64,000 nt of DNA from Actinomadura macrotermitis. Lineage in GTDB: Bacteria > Actinomycetota > Actinomycetes > Streptosporangiales > Streptosporangiaceae. The DNA is taken from contig NZ_WEGH01000002.1 in assembly GCF_009604375.1 (NCBI RefSeq), positions 706,073-770,072 on the forward strand. The letters are read 5' to 3'. A program made the position numbers and the translations under genes. Positions 44,503 to 53,330 of this stretch are shown piece after piece. Below the pieces are notes generated by a model. That model was not told the origin of the DNA. It was given only the letters and a program-made list of their open reading frames with translations, and ran no database searches. Numbering within the stretch: the first letter of the stretch is position 1; every line of letters begins with the position of its first letter.

Positions 44503-44841
44503 GGTGTTCTCGGTGTCGACGCAGACGAGGGCTCCGGTCGCCGAGGCCCGGGAGAAGGAGGTGCGGGAGGGATCGCGGCGGCGCCGCGCGTGGGCGCGGA
44601 ACATCCGGGCGCTGACGGCGGTGATGGCGTGCCCGGAGACGAACCGGGCGAGGTCGCACCAGTGGGAGCCGATGTCGCCGAACGCGCGGGACGCGCCGCC
44701 GAGGGCCGTGTCGACCCGCCGGTTGTCGTCGCCCTCCTCCAGCAGCCAGTCCTGGAGATAGGCGCCGTGGATCAGGCGCAGGTCACCGGACGTGCCGTCC
44801 AGCAGCCGCGCCCGGGCCTGCCGGACGAGGGCGTAGTAGGG
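44503..44841 (-). pseudogene. Gfo/Idh/MocA oxidoreductase internal fragment
   Basis: About 113 residues (LRLIHGAYLQDWLLEEGDDN, then GGASRAFGDIGSHWCDLARF) match the middle of a Gfo/Idh/MocA dehydrogenase. Neither the Rossmann N-terminus nor the C-terminus is present. The frame continues without a stop into the ABC fragment, giving a chimeric open frame by chance or recombination. Confidence 0.75.
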
Positions 44842-44858
44842 CCGACCGCTCGGGGGTG

Positions 44859-44969
44859 GAGGTCGTAGGTGTGACCCATCGTGCCGGTGGGCGAGGTGAT
44901 CGTGGTGGTGCGGTCGCGGGTGTCGTAGCCGAAGGCGGTGGGGCCGCCCCCGGTCCCGCCAACCGTCAC
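44859..44969 (-). pseudogene. RHS/YD-repeat fragment
   Basis: In a different reverse frame from its neighbours, GYDTRDRTTTITSPTGT and HTYD match the YD-repeat of RHS-type wall or toxin proteins. Only about one repeat remains. It is the third unrelated fragment in 700 bases. Confidence 0.6.
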
Positions 44970-45105
44970 ATTCCTGTCGCCTGTGGCACGTCACCCCGCC
45001 CCGGCTTTGAAATCGCCCCGCCCCGGGAATAACGCCTCCGGCAATTCTCGCCTCGGGCTTTAAATCCCACCAATAAGCCTTTCGGCCATTACCGAACAGG
45101 GTCGG

Positions 45106-46731
45106 TCAGGTCCTGTCGGTGGCTGTGGCGGCGTCCGGGGCGCCGGTGGCGTCCGCCGGTGCGGCGCGCGCCGGTTCACGGAGCAGGAACGCGCAGCAGA
45201 ACGCGACCGCGAGCGCGGCGGCGCAGGTAAGCAGCGCAGGTTGCAGCGCGGTCGTGAAGGCGCGTTCGAAGGCATGCTGGCGCGCGAGCTCGACGACGCG
45301 GGCCGCCTGGGGTGCGAGGTGTGCAGTGCCGGTTCCGCCGCCCGCGTTGGAGATGGTGATGCCGTGTTCGGCCGTGCCGCGGATCGCGTCGGCGAAGGGC
45401 TTCACGAGATTCGCGGGAAGCGTGCTCGCGGTGGTGGCCGCCTCGTGGTGCAGGGAGGCCGACAGCCGGTTCTGCAGGACGGCGCCGACCAGCGCCCCGC
45501 CGAGGATGTTGCCGAACTGGCGGGTGGTGTTCAGCACCCCCGAAGCGGCGCCCGCGAGTTCGAGGGGCAGGCCTCGCATGGCGACGCTCGTCATGGGCGC
45601 CCAGAGCTGCCCGGAGCCGAAGCCGGTGACGACCAGGCCCGCCTGGAGCGCCCAGGTGTTCTGGTCCGCCCGGATGGCGAGGGTCGTCATCAGGATGCCG
45701 AGGCCGAACATGAGGGAGCCGGACAGCAGCACGCGGCGGCTTCCGACCTTGTCGGCGAGGCGGCCCGCGAACGGCGAGGTGACCGCGGCGAGGATGGGGA
45801 GGGCGATGAGCGACACCCCGGCTTCGAGGGGCGAGAGGCCGACGACCTCCTGGAAGTAGATGGTCAGCGGCAGGTAGAGGCCGAACAGGGCGAACTGGCA
45901 CGCCGCCGTCATGACGTTCATCAGCGAGTGGTCGCGGTGCCGGAACAGCGCGAGCGGCATGAGCGCGTTCGGGCGGCGCTGGGAGACCACGAAGACCGCG
46001 AGCAGCACGACGCCCCCGACCAGCAGCAGCGGGATCGAGACGAACGACCAGACCACGCCCCAGTCGTAGCGCTGGGCCTCGATCAGGCCGTAGGTGAGGG
46101 CCAGCAGCGCCGTGCTCCCCAGGAGCATGCCGCGGAGGTCGAAACGGGCGCTCCGGCTCGCCGGAAGCGGCGGCAGGACGACGCGCGCCAGAACGATCGT
46201 CGCAAGGCCGATGGGGACGTTGACGAGGAAGATCCAGCGCCAGCCGAGGCTCTCGACCAGCAGGCCGCCGAGGGTCGGCCCGGCGACGGCCGCGCTGCCC
46301 GCGACACCGCCGTAGACGCCGAACGCGACGCCGAGCTTCGTCCAGGGGAACACCGCGACGATGAAACCGATGGTCGGCGGGGTGAGCAGCGCGGCCCCCA
46401 CGCCCTGGAATGCGCGCGCGGCGATGAGCTGCCCCGGGCTCATCGTCATGCCGCAGACCGCCGACGCCAGGGTGAAGACGGTCACGCCCACGATGTACAC
46501 GGTCCGCGGGCCGAGGATGTCCCCCAGCCGCCCGCCGGTGATGTACAGGACGGCGATGACAAGGATGTAGACGTTCATCACCCACAGCATCTGGTCGAGC
46601 GAGGCGCCGAGGTCCATGGCGATCGCCGGCAGCGAGATGCTGACGATCGTCGCGTCCAGCATCGCCATGAAGAAGCCGAGGCAGAGCACGAACAGAATGA
46701 GCCACGGCCCTTTTCGGGCAGTTTCATCCAT
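45106..46731 (-). CDS. MFS drug efflux transporter, DHA2 (14-TM) type
   Basis: This 541-residue membrane protein is a member of the EmrB/QacA family. It begins with a hydrophobic helix ending AMLDATIVSISLPAI (motif D1), followed by GGRLGDILGPR (motif A) and GSAAVAGPTLGGLL (motif C). Fourteen hydrophobic segments are countable. These proteins expel drugs or lipophilic compounds with proton exchange. ATG 46731 has GGGAG upstream. It is divergent from a flavoprotein oxidoreductase and may export a product of a neighbouring pathway; that link is speculative. Confidence 0.94.
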   Translation of the reverse strand: MDETARKGPWLILFVLCLGFFMAMLDATIVSISLPAIAMDLGASLDQMLWVMNVYILVIAVLYITGGRLGDILGPRTVYIVGVTVFTLASAVCGMTMSPGQLIAARAFQGVGAALLTPPTIGFIVAVFPWTKLGVAFGVYGGVAGSAAVAGPTLGGLLVESLGWRWIFLVNVPIGLATIVLARVVLPPLPASRSARFDLRGMLLGSTALLALTYGLIEAQRYDWGVVWSFVSIPLLLVGGVVLLAVFVVSQRRPNALMPLALFRHRDHSLMNVMTAACQFALFGLYLPLTIYFQEVVGLSPLEAGVSLIALPILAAVTSPFAGRLADKVGSRRVLLSGSLMFGLGILMTTLAIRADQNTWALQAGLVVTGFGSGQLWAPMTSVAMRGLPLELAGAASGVLNTTRQFGNILGGALVGAVLQNRLSASLHHEAATTASTLPANLVKPFADAIRGTAEHGITISNAGGGTGTAHLAPQAARVVELARQHAFERAFTTALQPALLTCAAALAVAFCCAFLLREPARAAPADATGAPDAATATDRT

Positions 46732-46841
46732 GCCATTCTCCCATTTTAGAGAATTGCTGTCGAATGCGGCACTGCTATTGATTTGCCTGATGTCTGTAAT
46801 TAGTCTCCCTGAAGATAACCGTTCCGGAAAGGGGTGATCTG

Positions 46842-47993
46842 ATGCGGTGCGATGTGCTCGTCATCGGCGGCGGGGCGGCCGGGCTGGCGGCCGCGGCCAG
46901 GCTCCGGCGCCACGCGCCGGAACTCGCGGTGACCGTGGCGGACGCGAGTCCCGATCACGTGTACCGGCCCTGGCTGGTGTTCCTCCCCTGGGAGCGCGTA
47001 CCGGCGGCGTCGCTGCGCGTCGGGCTCGCCGACTTCGCGCGCGAGCACGGGTTCACCTTCCGGAACGGGAAGGTGGAGGCGGTCGACGTCGCGGCCCGGA
47101 CGGCGCGGATCGCGGGCGAGGACGTGGAGTTCCGCGCCGTGGTGGTCGCCACGGGCGCTCCGGCCGACCGGGACGCGGTGCCCGGCGCGCGTGAGCACGC
47201 GCTGTTCCCCTGCGACCCGTCCGACGCCGAGACGCTCGCCGCGCGCCTGGCGGACGGCCGCCGCGACCTCGTGCTCATCCTCACCGGCGAGCGCGTCGGG
47301 CCGGGCGTGGAGTATGCCGCGTGGATCGCCGAAGGGGCCGTGCGGGCCGGGAAGGAGCTTCGGGTCACCGTCGTCGGCGACGAGACGGCCATGAGCTCCT
47401 ACCTCGGTGCCCGCGCCACCCGGGTGTTCGCGGCCAAGCTCGCGAAGTGGCGGGGCGGCTACCGTCCCGGAACGGTGAAACAGATCGACGCGACCGGGGT
47501 ATGGCTGACCGAGGGCGACTTCCTCCCCGCGGACCAGATCGCGGTCGTGGGCCCGCTGGCCGCCCCGGACACGGGACTGCCGGACGAGACGCTGGACCCC
47601 GCGGGGTTCCTCGTGGTCGACGACACGTTCCGCAGCCCCCGGCACGAGTGCCTCTTCGGGGCGGGGGACACGATCACGGTGCCCGGGCAGAAGTGGCGGC
47701 GCAGCTGGCTGCTCAGCGTCAGCCAGGCGGAAAGGGCCGCCGACAACGTGGTGGCGGCCCTGCGGGGCGGAGACCTCCAGCCGTTCGATCCGGCGATCGG
47801 ACGGCGCCTTGCGCGCACGTCGGTGCCGGACCTGGCGGGGTCTGCGCTGCTGATCGTGAACCAGCGGCTCCTGGCCTCGGGCCGCTGGGTGCACTGGCTG
47901 CGGGTCAGGATGGATCGGCTGCATTTCGCTCGCTATGGCGTGCCGGGGCGGCCGGCGGTGCGCCGTCCAGGACGGGTGCGCGGCGCGCGGTGA
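46842..47993 (+). CDS. FAD-dependent pyridine-nucleotide/sulfide:quinone-type oxidoreductase
   Basis: A 383-residue flavoprotein with N-terminal FAD motif VLVIGGGAAGLAAAARL, then VVVATGAPADRD and a late ECLFGAGDTITVPG FAD-binding segment. Overall it resembles SQR/NDH-2-type oxidoreductases, including a C-terminal hydrophobic/basic region likely to touch the membrane (LLIVNQRLLASGRWVHWLRV). The redox Cys pair of true SQR is not evident, so the donor is unknown. AAAGGGG precedes ATG 46842. Its end overlaps the convergent methyltransferase gene by 89 bases. Confidence 0.85.
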   Translation: MRCDVLVIGGGAAGLAAAARLRRHAPELAVTVADASPDHVYRPWLVFLPWERVPAASLRVGLADFAREHGFTFRNGKVEAVDVAARTARIAGEDVEFRAVVVATGAPADRDAVPGAREHALFPCDPSDAETLAARLADGRRDLVLILTGERVGPGVEYAAWIAEGAVRAGKELRVTVVGDETAMSSYLGARATRVFAAKLAKWRGGYRPGTVKQIDATGVWLTEGDFLPADQIAVVGPLAAPDTGLPDETLDPAGFLVVDDTFRSPRHECLFGAGDTITVPGQKWRRSWLLSVSQAERAADNVVAALRGGDLQPFDPAIGRRLARTSVPDLAGSALLIVNQRLLASGRWVHWLRVRMDRLHFARYGVPGRPAVRRPGRVRGAR

Positions 47994-48696
47994 GCACCCG
48001 GACGTGCGGAAACGGGAGGTAGCGCAGGCCGGAGACCTCGACGTCGAGGCATCCCGCCGCGCGCAGGGGCTCGAGGTAGGTGTGGGTCCGCCAGAAGTCG
48101 ACGAGCATGAGCCGTCCGCCGGGCCGCAGCACCCGGACCATCTCGCGCAGTGCCGTGGCGCGGTCGGCCGGATCGGGCAGGTTGTGCACGACGAGGGTCG
48201 AGATGACGATGTCGAACCGGCCGTCGGAGAACGGCAGGTCGCGCATGTCGCCGTGCGTGAGCGTCGTCCGGTCCGCGACCCCCTCCGCCCGCATGTTGGC
48301 CAGGGCTCGCTCGCGTGAGTTGCCGGAGTGGTCCCAGGCCCGCCAGATGTCGACGCCGGTGGCGTGGCCTCCCGAGGTGAGGTGCCGGGCGACGGCGGCG
48401 AGCTGCTGCCCCGAGCCCGTCCCGACGTCGAGGATCTGCTCGTCGCCGCGCAGCGCCAGGTCCTCGATCAGGCCGCGCCACAGCCGCCGCTTCCCGTACC
48501 GTCCGCTGATGACGATGCCGGTGCACTCGGCGAGCGTCACGACGGCGAACAGCACCAGCAGGACCGCCAGGACCCGCCAGACCACGCCGCCGGCCATGGC
48601 GAGCCACACCGCTCCCCCGGCGAGCGCGGTCGTCCCGACCGCGTAGTGCGCGATGACGATGAACGGGCTGTCCACTCCGTAACGTGCGCGGGTCAT
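47905..48696 (-). CDS. Membrane-anchored SAM methyltransferase, last gene of the 9-gene operon
   Basis: A 263-residue protein. Two N-terminal hydrophobic segments (YAVGTTALAGGAVWLAMAGG and VLAVLLVLFAVVTLAE) are followed by a class I methyltransferase: ILDVGTGSGQQLAAVAR, then GDMRDLPFSDGRFDIVIST and RVLRPGGRLML. The anchored layout suggests a lipophilic or membrane-linked acceptor. Its ATG overlaps the stop of the PurA-like gene (ATGA). The 3' end overlaps the convergent flavoprotein gene by 89 bases, which is unusually long. Confidence 0.88.
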   Translation of the reverse strand: MTRARYGVDSPFIVIAHYAVGTTALAGGAVWLAMAGGVVWRVLAVLLVLFAVVTLAECTGIVISGRYGKRRLWRGLIEDLALRGDEQILDVGTGSGQQLAAVARHLTSGGHATGVDIWRAWDHSGNSRERALANMRAEGVADRTTLTHGDMRDLPFSDGRFDIVISTLVVHNLPDPADRATALREMVRVLRPGGRLMLVDFWRTHTYLEPLRAAGCLDVEVSGLRYLPFPHVRVLTARRAPVLDGAPPAAPARHSERNAADPS

Positions 48697-49763
48697 GGTC
48701 TGCCTTCCGGTCGGCGGTGGGATGCCGGGGGTTCGGGCGCGAGGACCGGCTCGCCGAGCCGCACGATGTCGCCGACGGCGGGGCCGGTGGAGACCAGGCT
48801 CACCGGGACGCCGAGGTCGTCCTCGGCCTGGTCGATCCAGGAGCGGATGCCCGCGGTGAGCCCGGCCGTGTCGCGCGCGCCCGCGCAGTCCGGGTCGTAG
48901 AGGTCGGCCCTGCCGAGCGCGAGCGAGCTGGGCCGTTCGGTGCGGACGAACCGCCGCAGCATGTCGAGGTCCGGCCGGGCGGCGACGCGACGGCGTACAC
49001 CGGAGACGGCGCCGTGGCTCTCCAGTCCCCTACGGCGGATCTCCGTGAGCGTCAGCTCGTGCGCGAGCGGCACGGGCGAGGTGACGGTGGGCGTCATGTT
49101 GACGACGGCGACGACCTCGCGCAGGTAACGCCACGCGAGGCCGGTCCGGCTCAGCGTCGCGGCGGCGGAGCAGTTGTCCGAGGTCGTGATCGGGTAGTGC
49201 GACCCGGTGTAGAGGCTGTAGTCGGCACCATGGGCGCCGAGGACCAGCACGTCCTCATCGACGGCGACGGCGTTGAGGGCGGCCACGACGTCCCCCGAGG
49301 GGCAGGGCGGGTCGACGAGCTCGCCGTAGAGCCGGGCCCTGCGCCAGAGATAGTCCACCCGGGCGGCGGTGGTCCCGGCCTCCCAGGAGAGCCCCAGGTC
49401 GTGCAGTCCCTGCTCGCGCTCGCGGGCGTGGGCGTCGTCCGGGATGAGGCCGCAGCGGCGGTCCACGAGCAGGCGGGAGGCGGCGTCGTGGGCGGCGAGC
49501 CCGGCGAGCTCGGCGCGCAGGACGCGCTCGCTCACCAGCGTGCCCGGGCCGATGTAGAGGCGGGCGTCCGGGACGGCGAAGCCGACCGGCACCTGGCTGA
49601 CGGTGTGGGCCGGCCCGTCCGGCAGCGGGAGGACATGCCCGGCGCTCGGGCCCGTCCCGCCGTCCACGACGTGGCGGACGCCCCGGCTGAGGGCGAGGAA
49701 CGCGGCGATCTTGCCCTTGCCGCTGTCGCCGAGCCCGGCGTCCAGCACGACGGTGGCGGGCAT
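48693..49763 (-). CDS. Adenylosuccinate-synthetase-like ligase (short PurA homologue)
   Basis: A 356-residue homologue of adenylosuccinate synthetase. VVLDAGLGDSGKGKI holds the GDxGKGK nucleotide loop with the catalytic Asp13, followed by VVDGGTGPSAGHV. It is shorter than housekeeping bacterial PurA (about 430) and near the size of archaeal short forms. PurA couples a GTP-activated oxo group to aspartate; cluster-borne homologues do this on unusual substrates. No PurB or other purine gene is present, so a specialised ligase role is inferred. It overlaps both neighbours and is translationally coupled. Confidence 0.85.
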   Translation of the reverse strand: MPATVVLDAGLGDSGKGKIAAFLALSRGVRHVVDGGTGPSAGHVLPLPDGPAHTVSQVPVGFAVPDARLYIGPGTLVSERVLRAELAGLAAHDAASRLLVDRRCGLIPDDAHAREREQGLHDLGLSWEAGTTAARVDYLWRRARLYGELVDPPCPSGDVVAALNAVAVDEDVLVLGAHGADYSLYTGSHYPITTSDNCSAAATLSRTGLAWRYLREVVAVVNMTPTVTSPVPLAHELTLTEIRRRGLESHGAVSGVRRRVAARPDLDMLRRFVRTERPSSLALGRADLYDPDCAGARDTAGLTAGIRSWIDQAEDDLGVPVSLVSTGPAVGDIVRLGEPVLAPEPPASHRRPEGRP

Positions 49764-50761
49764 CAGACGACGTCTCCCGCCAGAGCCGTGGTCCAGTGCC
49801 GCAGGAGGGGGCCGCGCTCGCCGGGGTCGCGGGGCCGGAGGGGCGCGGCGGCGTCGAGACCGGTCAGGGCCGCGTGCACGGCGGCGGTGGTCGCCTCGTC
49901 CTCGTCCTGGGCCGTCCGTACGTGCAGGCGCTCGCGGTGGATGGCCAGGGTGGACGCACGGTGCCCGTGGATGTAGCGCAGCTGCTCGGAGATCGTGTCC
50001 CAGTAGGCGGTGAGCTCCGGATGAGCGGCACGGACGGCGCGCGCGGTGTCCACCTGCTCCTCCCAGGTCCGGGTGAGGAAGCGCAGGTGGGAGAGATACC
50101 GCGTGGTGCTGCCGGAGAGGACGATCCCGCTCCGGTCGGGCCGCAGGGCCTTCCGTCCTGACCGCCATCCCGGCGCGGTGTCCTCGTCCACGCCGATCTC
50201 GTTGACCAGCACGGCGAAGGCGTAGTCGGGGGCGCGGCCGAGCCAGTCCGTGCAGAGCTCGCGGAACAGCAGCGCGTCGCGTCCGGTGGCGGAGTTGCTG
50301 TCGGCGAAGATCACGCGAGTGGAACGGCCGGTGAGGCGGCGCAGTACGGCGGGGAGGTCGCTCAGGCCGGCGGAGGAACGCGCGTAGTCGGTGCAGGCGG
50401 CCTGGAGCGCCTCGGGCGGGTCGGCGCTCAACGTCACGAACGGGTGCTTGGACATCGGCAGCAACAGGAGATGGGCCCCGGCCTCGTCGCACAGCCGGCG
50501 GAGGACCGGCAGCAGAAGGGCGCCGCTCATCAAGGGGGCGACCACGACGTCGCCTGGCCGGATGACCGGAGCGAGCGTCTCGGCGGTGAGCCCGGCCAGC
50601 TCGGTGTGGCCGAGCACGTGGGGATACCAGCCGCCCAGCAAGCCGCGGACGCGGTCCTCATAACGCGGTGGCGCCTCGTACCAGGGGTGGTGGTCCAGGA
50701 CCAGCAGCCGTTCGTGGCAGGCCCGTGGCGTCGTCTCGGTGGACAGGGTCGGCTGGTTCAT
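49763..50761 (-). CDS. Phosphoribosyltransferase-like protein
   Basis: A 332-residue protein of no certain family. Two segments look like a type I phosphoribosyltransferase core: VVVAPLMSGALLLPVLRRL, then VIFADSNSATGRDALLF, in which an acid and SxTG-like stretch occupies the place of the PRPP-binding loop. The rest, including a C-terminal helical region with TRTWEEQVDTARAVRAAHPE, is unassigned. In an operon with a PurA-like ligase and split transketolase, binding of a phosphorylated pentose is plausible. Starts and stops overlap both neighbours. Confidence 0.65.
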   Translation of the reverse strand: MNQPTLSTETTPRACHERLLVLDHHPWYEAPPRYEDRVRGLLGGWYPHVLGHTELAGLTAETLAPVIRPGDVVVAPLMSGALLLPVLRRLCDEAGAHLLLLPMSKHPFVTLSADPPEALQAACTDYARSSAGLSDLPAVLRRLTGRSTRVIFADSNSATGRDALLFRELCTDWLGRAPDYAFAVLVNEIGVDEDTAPGWRSGRKALRPDRSGIVLSGSTTRYLSHLRFLTRTWEEQVDTARAVRAAHPELTAYWDTISEQLRYIHGHRASTLAIHRERLHVRTAQDEDEATTAAVHAALTGLDAAAPLRPRDPGERGPLLRHWTTALAGDVV

Positions 50762-51768
50762 CGCAAGGCTTCCTCGCCTTCGGGATCGGCGGAACCGGCC
50801 AGCCGCCGGGCGGCCAGCGCGAAGGTCAGCGCCCGGACGACGGATCCGTGGTCGCCGGGCAGGGTGGCGGCCTCGCCCGCCAGGCAGGCGTCCCGGAACC
50901 GCGTCAGCAGCCCGGCGAAGCCCGCGTCGTCGTCGTCGCCTCGGTGCACGGTGTTCCCGGCGCTGCTCTGGACGCGCAGGGTGTGCCGCCGCCGGTCGTC
51001 GAGGCCACGGTCGAAGGAGACCGAGCCCTCGGTCCCGGCGACGTCGAAGAAGCCGGACCTCATGGCGTTGGTTCCCAGCCAGGTGGTCTCCAGGACGGTG
51101 ACGCAGCCTCCGGTGTGGCGAAGCGTGGCGGTCCCTCCGACGACCGCCTCGCCGTCGCGGTACTCGGCGGCCGACAGCACGGTCTCGGCGGGCCCGAGCA
51201 GGGTCTCCATCAGGTGGAAGCCGTGCACGAGCGTCTCGACGAACGGCCCTCCGCTGGTCTCGGGCGAGCGGAGCCAGGCGGGCGCCGGGCGGGTCCGTGG
51301 GACGAACATGCGGAAGGTCGCGTGGACGGGCCGGCCGATGGCACCGCCGGCGATGGCCTCGGCGGCGCGTTCGATGAGCGGGTTGTAGAGCCAGTGGTAA
51401 GGAACCGCGAGGACGAGTCCCCGGTCGCGGGCGGCCTTGACGAGCGCGGCGGCTCCGGCCGGGTCCAGGCCCACGGGCTTCTCGACGAGGACGTGGTGTC
51501 CGGCGAGCAGGGCCGCCTCGGCGAGCGCGACCTGTGCGGCCGGTGGCGTGCAGATCAGCACGGCGCTCAGGCCGGGCCGTGCCAGGACCTCGGGGTAGGC
51601 GTCGCGGGCCAGCACCTCGTAGGTGCATCCGGAGAGGCTCAGTTCACCGGGACCGCGCCCGACCACCGCCTCGACGCGGTAGCCCGGCAGCCGGGTGAGC
51701 GCGCGCAGCAGCCGGCGGCCGCTCCAGCCGGGGCCGACCAGCGCCACGGGCAGGACGGGGGCGCTCAT
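50758..51768 (-). CDS. Gfo/Idh/MocA-family oxidoreductase
   Basis: This 336-residue NAD(P)-dependent dehydrogenase has an N-terminal Rossmann fold (VALVGPGWSGRRLLRAL, then VLICTPPAAQVALAEAAL) and the family's catalytic EKP in HVLVEKPVGLD. Substrates are usually sugars, inositols or related polyols. It is intact, unlike the fragment near 44.6 kb. Its ATG overlaps the HPr-kinase-like gene and its stop overlaps the PRTase-like gene (ATGA in both). Confidence 0.93.
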   Translation of the reverse strand: MSAPVLPVALVGPGWSGRRLLRALTRLPGYRVEAVVGRGPGELSLSGCTYEVLARDAYPEVLARPGLSAVLICTPPAAQVALAEAALLAGHHVLVEKPVGLDPAGAAALVKAARDRGLVLAVPYHWLYNPLIERAAEAIAGGAIGRPVHATFRMFVPRTRPAPAWLRSPETSGGPFVETLVHGFHLMETLLGPAETVLSAAEYRDGEAVVGGTATLRHTGGCVTVLETTWLGTNAMRSGFFDVAGTEGSVSFDRGLDDRRRHTLRVQSSAGNTVHRGDDDDAGFAGLLTRFRDACLAGEAATLPGDHGSVVRALTFALAARRLAGSADPEGEEALR

Positions 51769-53330
51769 GCGCCGGTCGGGGGCACGATCCGAACGGTGTC
51801 GCCGGGTGCCAGCCCGCGCTCCGCACCTGTCTTCAGCACCGGCGAGGTGAACACCACGTTCATGTGGTCGGGCAGGTGGGCGTCGTCGAATCCGGCGAGG
51901 ACGCCGATGGTCTCGTCGCCGACGCGCAGCTCGTCCCCGACTGCGAGGATCCCGGCGTCGAACCTGGCGAAGCCCAGATAGCGGACGTGGTCGGCGCTGC
52001 CCGTCGCCAGCTCGTCGGCGTCGCAGACGAGCAGCTCGTGGACCTGCCCGGCGGCCACGGCCCTGGTGTTCCACCGGGCGAGCGTGAGACCGCGGTCCTC
52101 GCGGACATGGTGCATGACGCACACGAGGTCGGCGTCCAATACGGGCCGGGCCCACGTCCGCGGGTCGGGCGAGGGCGGGGCGTCCGGCCAGTAGCGCCGG
52201 GTCACCAGGTCGGACATGGCGTCGGCGGTCCCGGTGACGGCCAGTTGCGGAGCGGCGGCCGTCTGCCTGATCGTGCGGACCATCTCTTCGGTCCGGTGGT
52301 TGATCCCGCCGAGCAGCTCGCGCAGCCAGCCCGAGCCGTCGGGGTCGGGGACCAGGGCGACCTCCTCCAGGTAGGCGCAGATCTTGTCCTCGGTGGGCAC
52401 CGACGTCTCGGCCGGCCCGCCGCCCGCCTTGCCCGTCTGGAGGGAGGGCCAGACAACCGCCTGGAGCCGCGCCGTGGGGCAGAACGGCACCCCGAGGATC
52501 CGGGTGAGCTCACCTGGGCTGAGTTCGAGCTTGTCCTGGTGGATGAACTGGTCTTCCAGCGGCAGGATCGCGGCGTGGAAGTGGTCGAACGCGTGCAGGT
52601 GGCTGCGGAGCACCGGGTGGTGCTGGAGGGTGCCGCCCCCGATGCGCGCCGACATGGCGTACGGAAGGACGTCGAGGCCGCCGTCCGGCCCGGGGCCGAC
52701 CAGGACCCGGTCATTGCCGAGGTACTCCGCGCGCGGCGCCTCCAGTTGCTTCAGGCTGAGGGTCGTCTTCCCGGCACCCTTGTTCCCGGCGAACAGCACG
52801 GCCTCGCCGTCATGCGCGACCGCCGCGGCGTGCAGCGTGATGTAGCCCCGCGCGAGCATCGCCGTGAGCAGCAGTTCCCGTGCCTGCCTGGCCAGGTCCC
52901 GGATGTCGTTGGCCCGCTCGGTCGTGACGTTCAGCACCGAGCGCGACTCGCGGTCCACCAGGTAGACCGAGGGGCCGTCGGGGTCGACGACGGCCAGCCT
53001 CCCGGCGCCCAGCGGGTGGACGGTGGCGGTGCGGCGCAGATGGACGGGCAGCGGCGTGCCCGCCTCGGCGGCGACGGCGGCCGCGAACCCCGTGGTGTCG
53101 GGGACGATGAACGACCAGTAGGCCGTGGTGGTGGCCGCCCCCTCCGCCACCGTGACGATGGGCTCGAGGTAGCGGCGGGCCCACGTGAGCACGGCCGGGA
53201 CGTTGGTGGCGACGTCGAGCGTCTCCCCCGCGTACGTGAGGCGTGCGGTGTGGGGGGCTCCGCCCAGCCGCTCGGCGAGCGTCGCGAGCGGGGCCGTGGC
53301 CAGCAGGTCGGACGTGAGGTGCGGCGTCAT
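51765..53330 (-). CDS. HPr-kinase-like P-loop protein with extra C-terminal domain
   Basis: A 521-residue protein. The central domain has GYITLHAAAVAHDGEAVLF followed by P-loop GNKGAGKTT (182-190), the pattern of HprK/PEP-carboxykinase-fold kinases, with YLGNDRVLV downstream. Residues 1-150 are a separate N-terminal region. The last 115 residues (TLARWNTRAVAAGQVHELLV, then YLGFARFDAGILAVGDELRV) form a beta-rich domain I do not recognise. Such HprK relatives occur in natural-product loci, where some phosphorylate serine or small molecules. No PTS genes are nearby. It is coupled to both neighbours by overlap. Confidence 0.8.
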   Translation of the reverse strand: MTPHLTSDLLATAPLATLAERLGGAPHTARLTYAGETLDVATNVPAVLTWARRYLEPIVTVAEGAATTTAYWSFIVPDTTGFAAAVAAEAGTPLPVHLRRTATVHPLGAGRLAVVDPDGPSVYLVDRESRSVLNVTTERANDIRDLARQARELLLTAMLARGYITLHAAAVAHDGEAVLFAGNKGAGKTTLSLKQLEAPRAEYLGNDRVLVGPGPDGGLDVLPYAMSARIGGGTLQHHPVLRSHLHAFDHFHAAILPLEDQFIHQDKLELSPGELTRILGVPFCPTARLQAVVWPSLQTGKAGGGPAETSVPTEDKICAYLEEVALVPDPDGSGWLRELLGGINHRTEEMVRTIRQTAAAPQLAVTGTADAMSDLVTRRYWPDAPPSPDPRTWARPVLDADLVCVMHHVREDRGLTLARWNTRAVAAGQVHELLVCDADELATGSADHVRYLGFARFDAGILAVGDELRVGDETIGVLAGFDDAHLPDHMNVVFTSPVLKTGAERGLAPGDTVRIVPPTGA

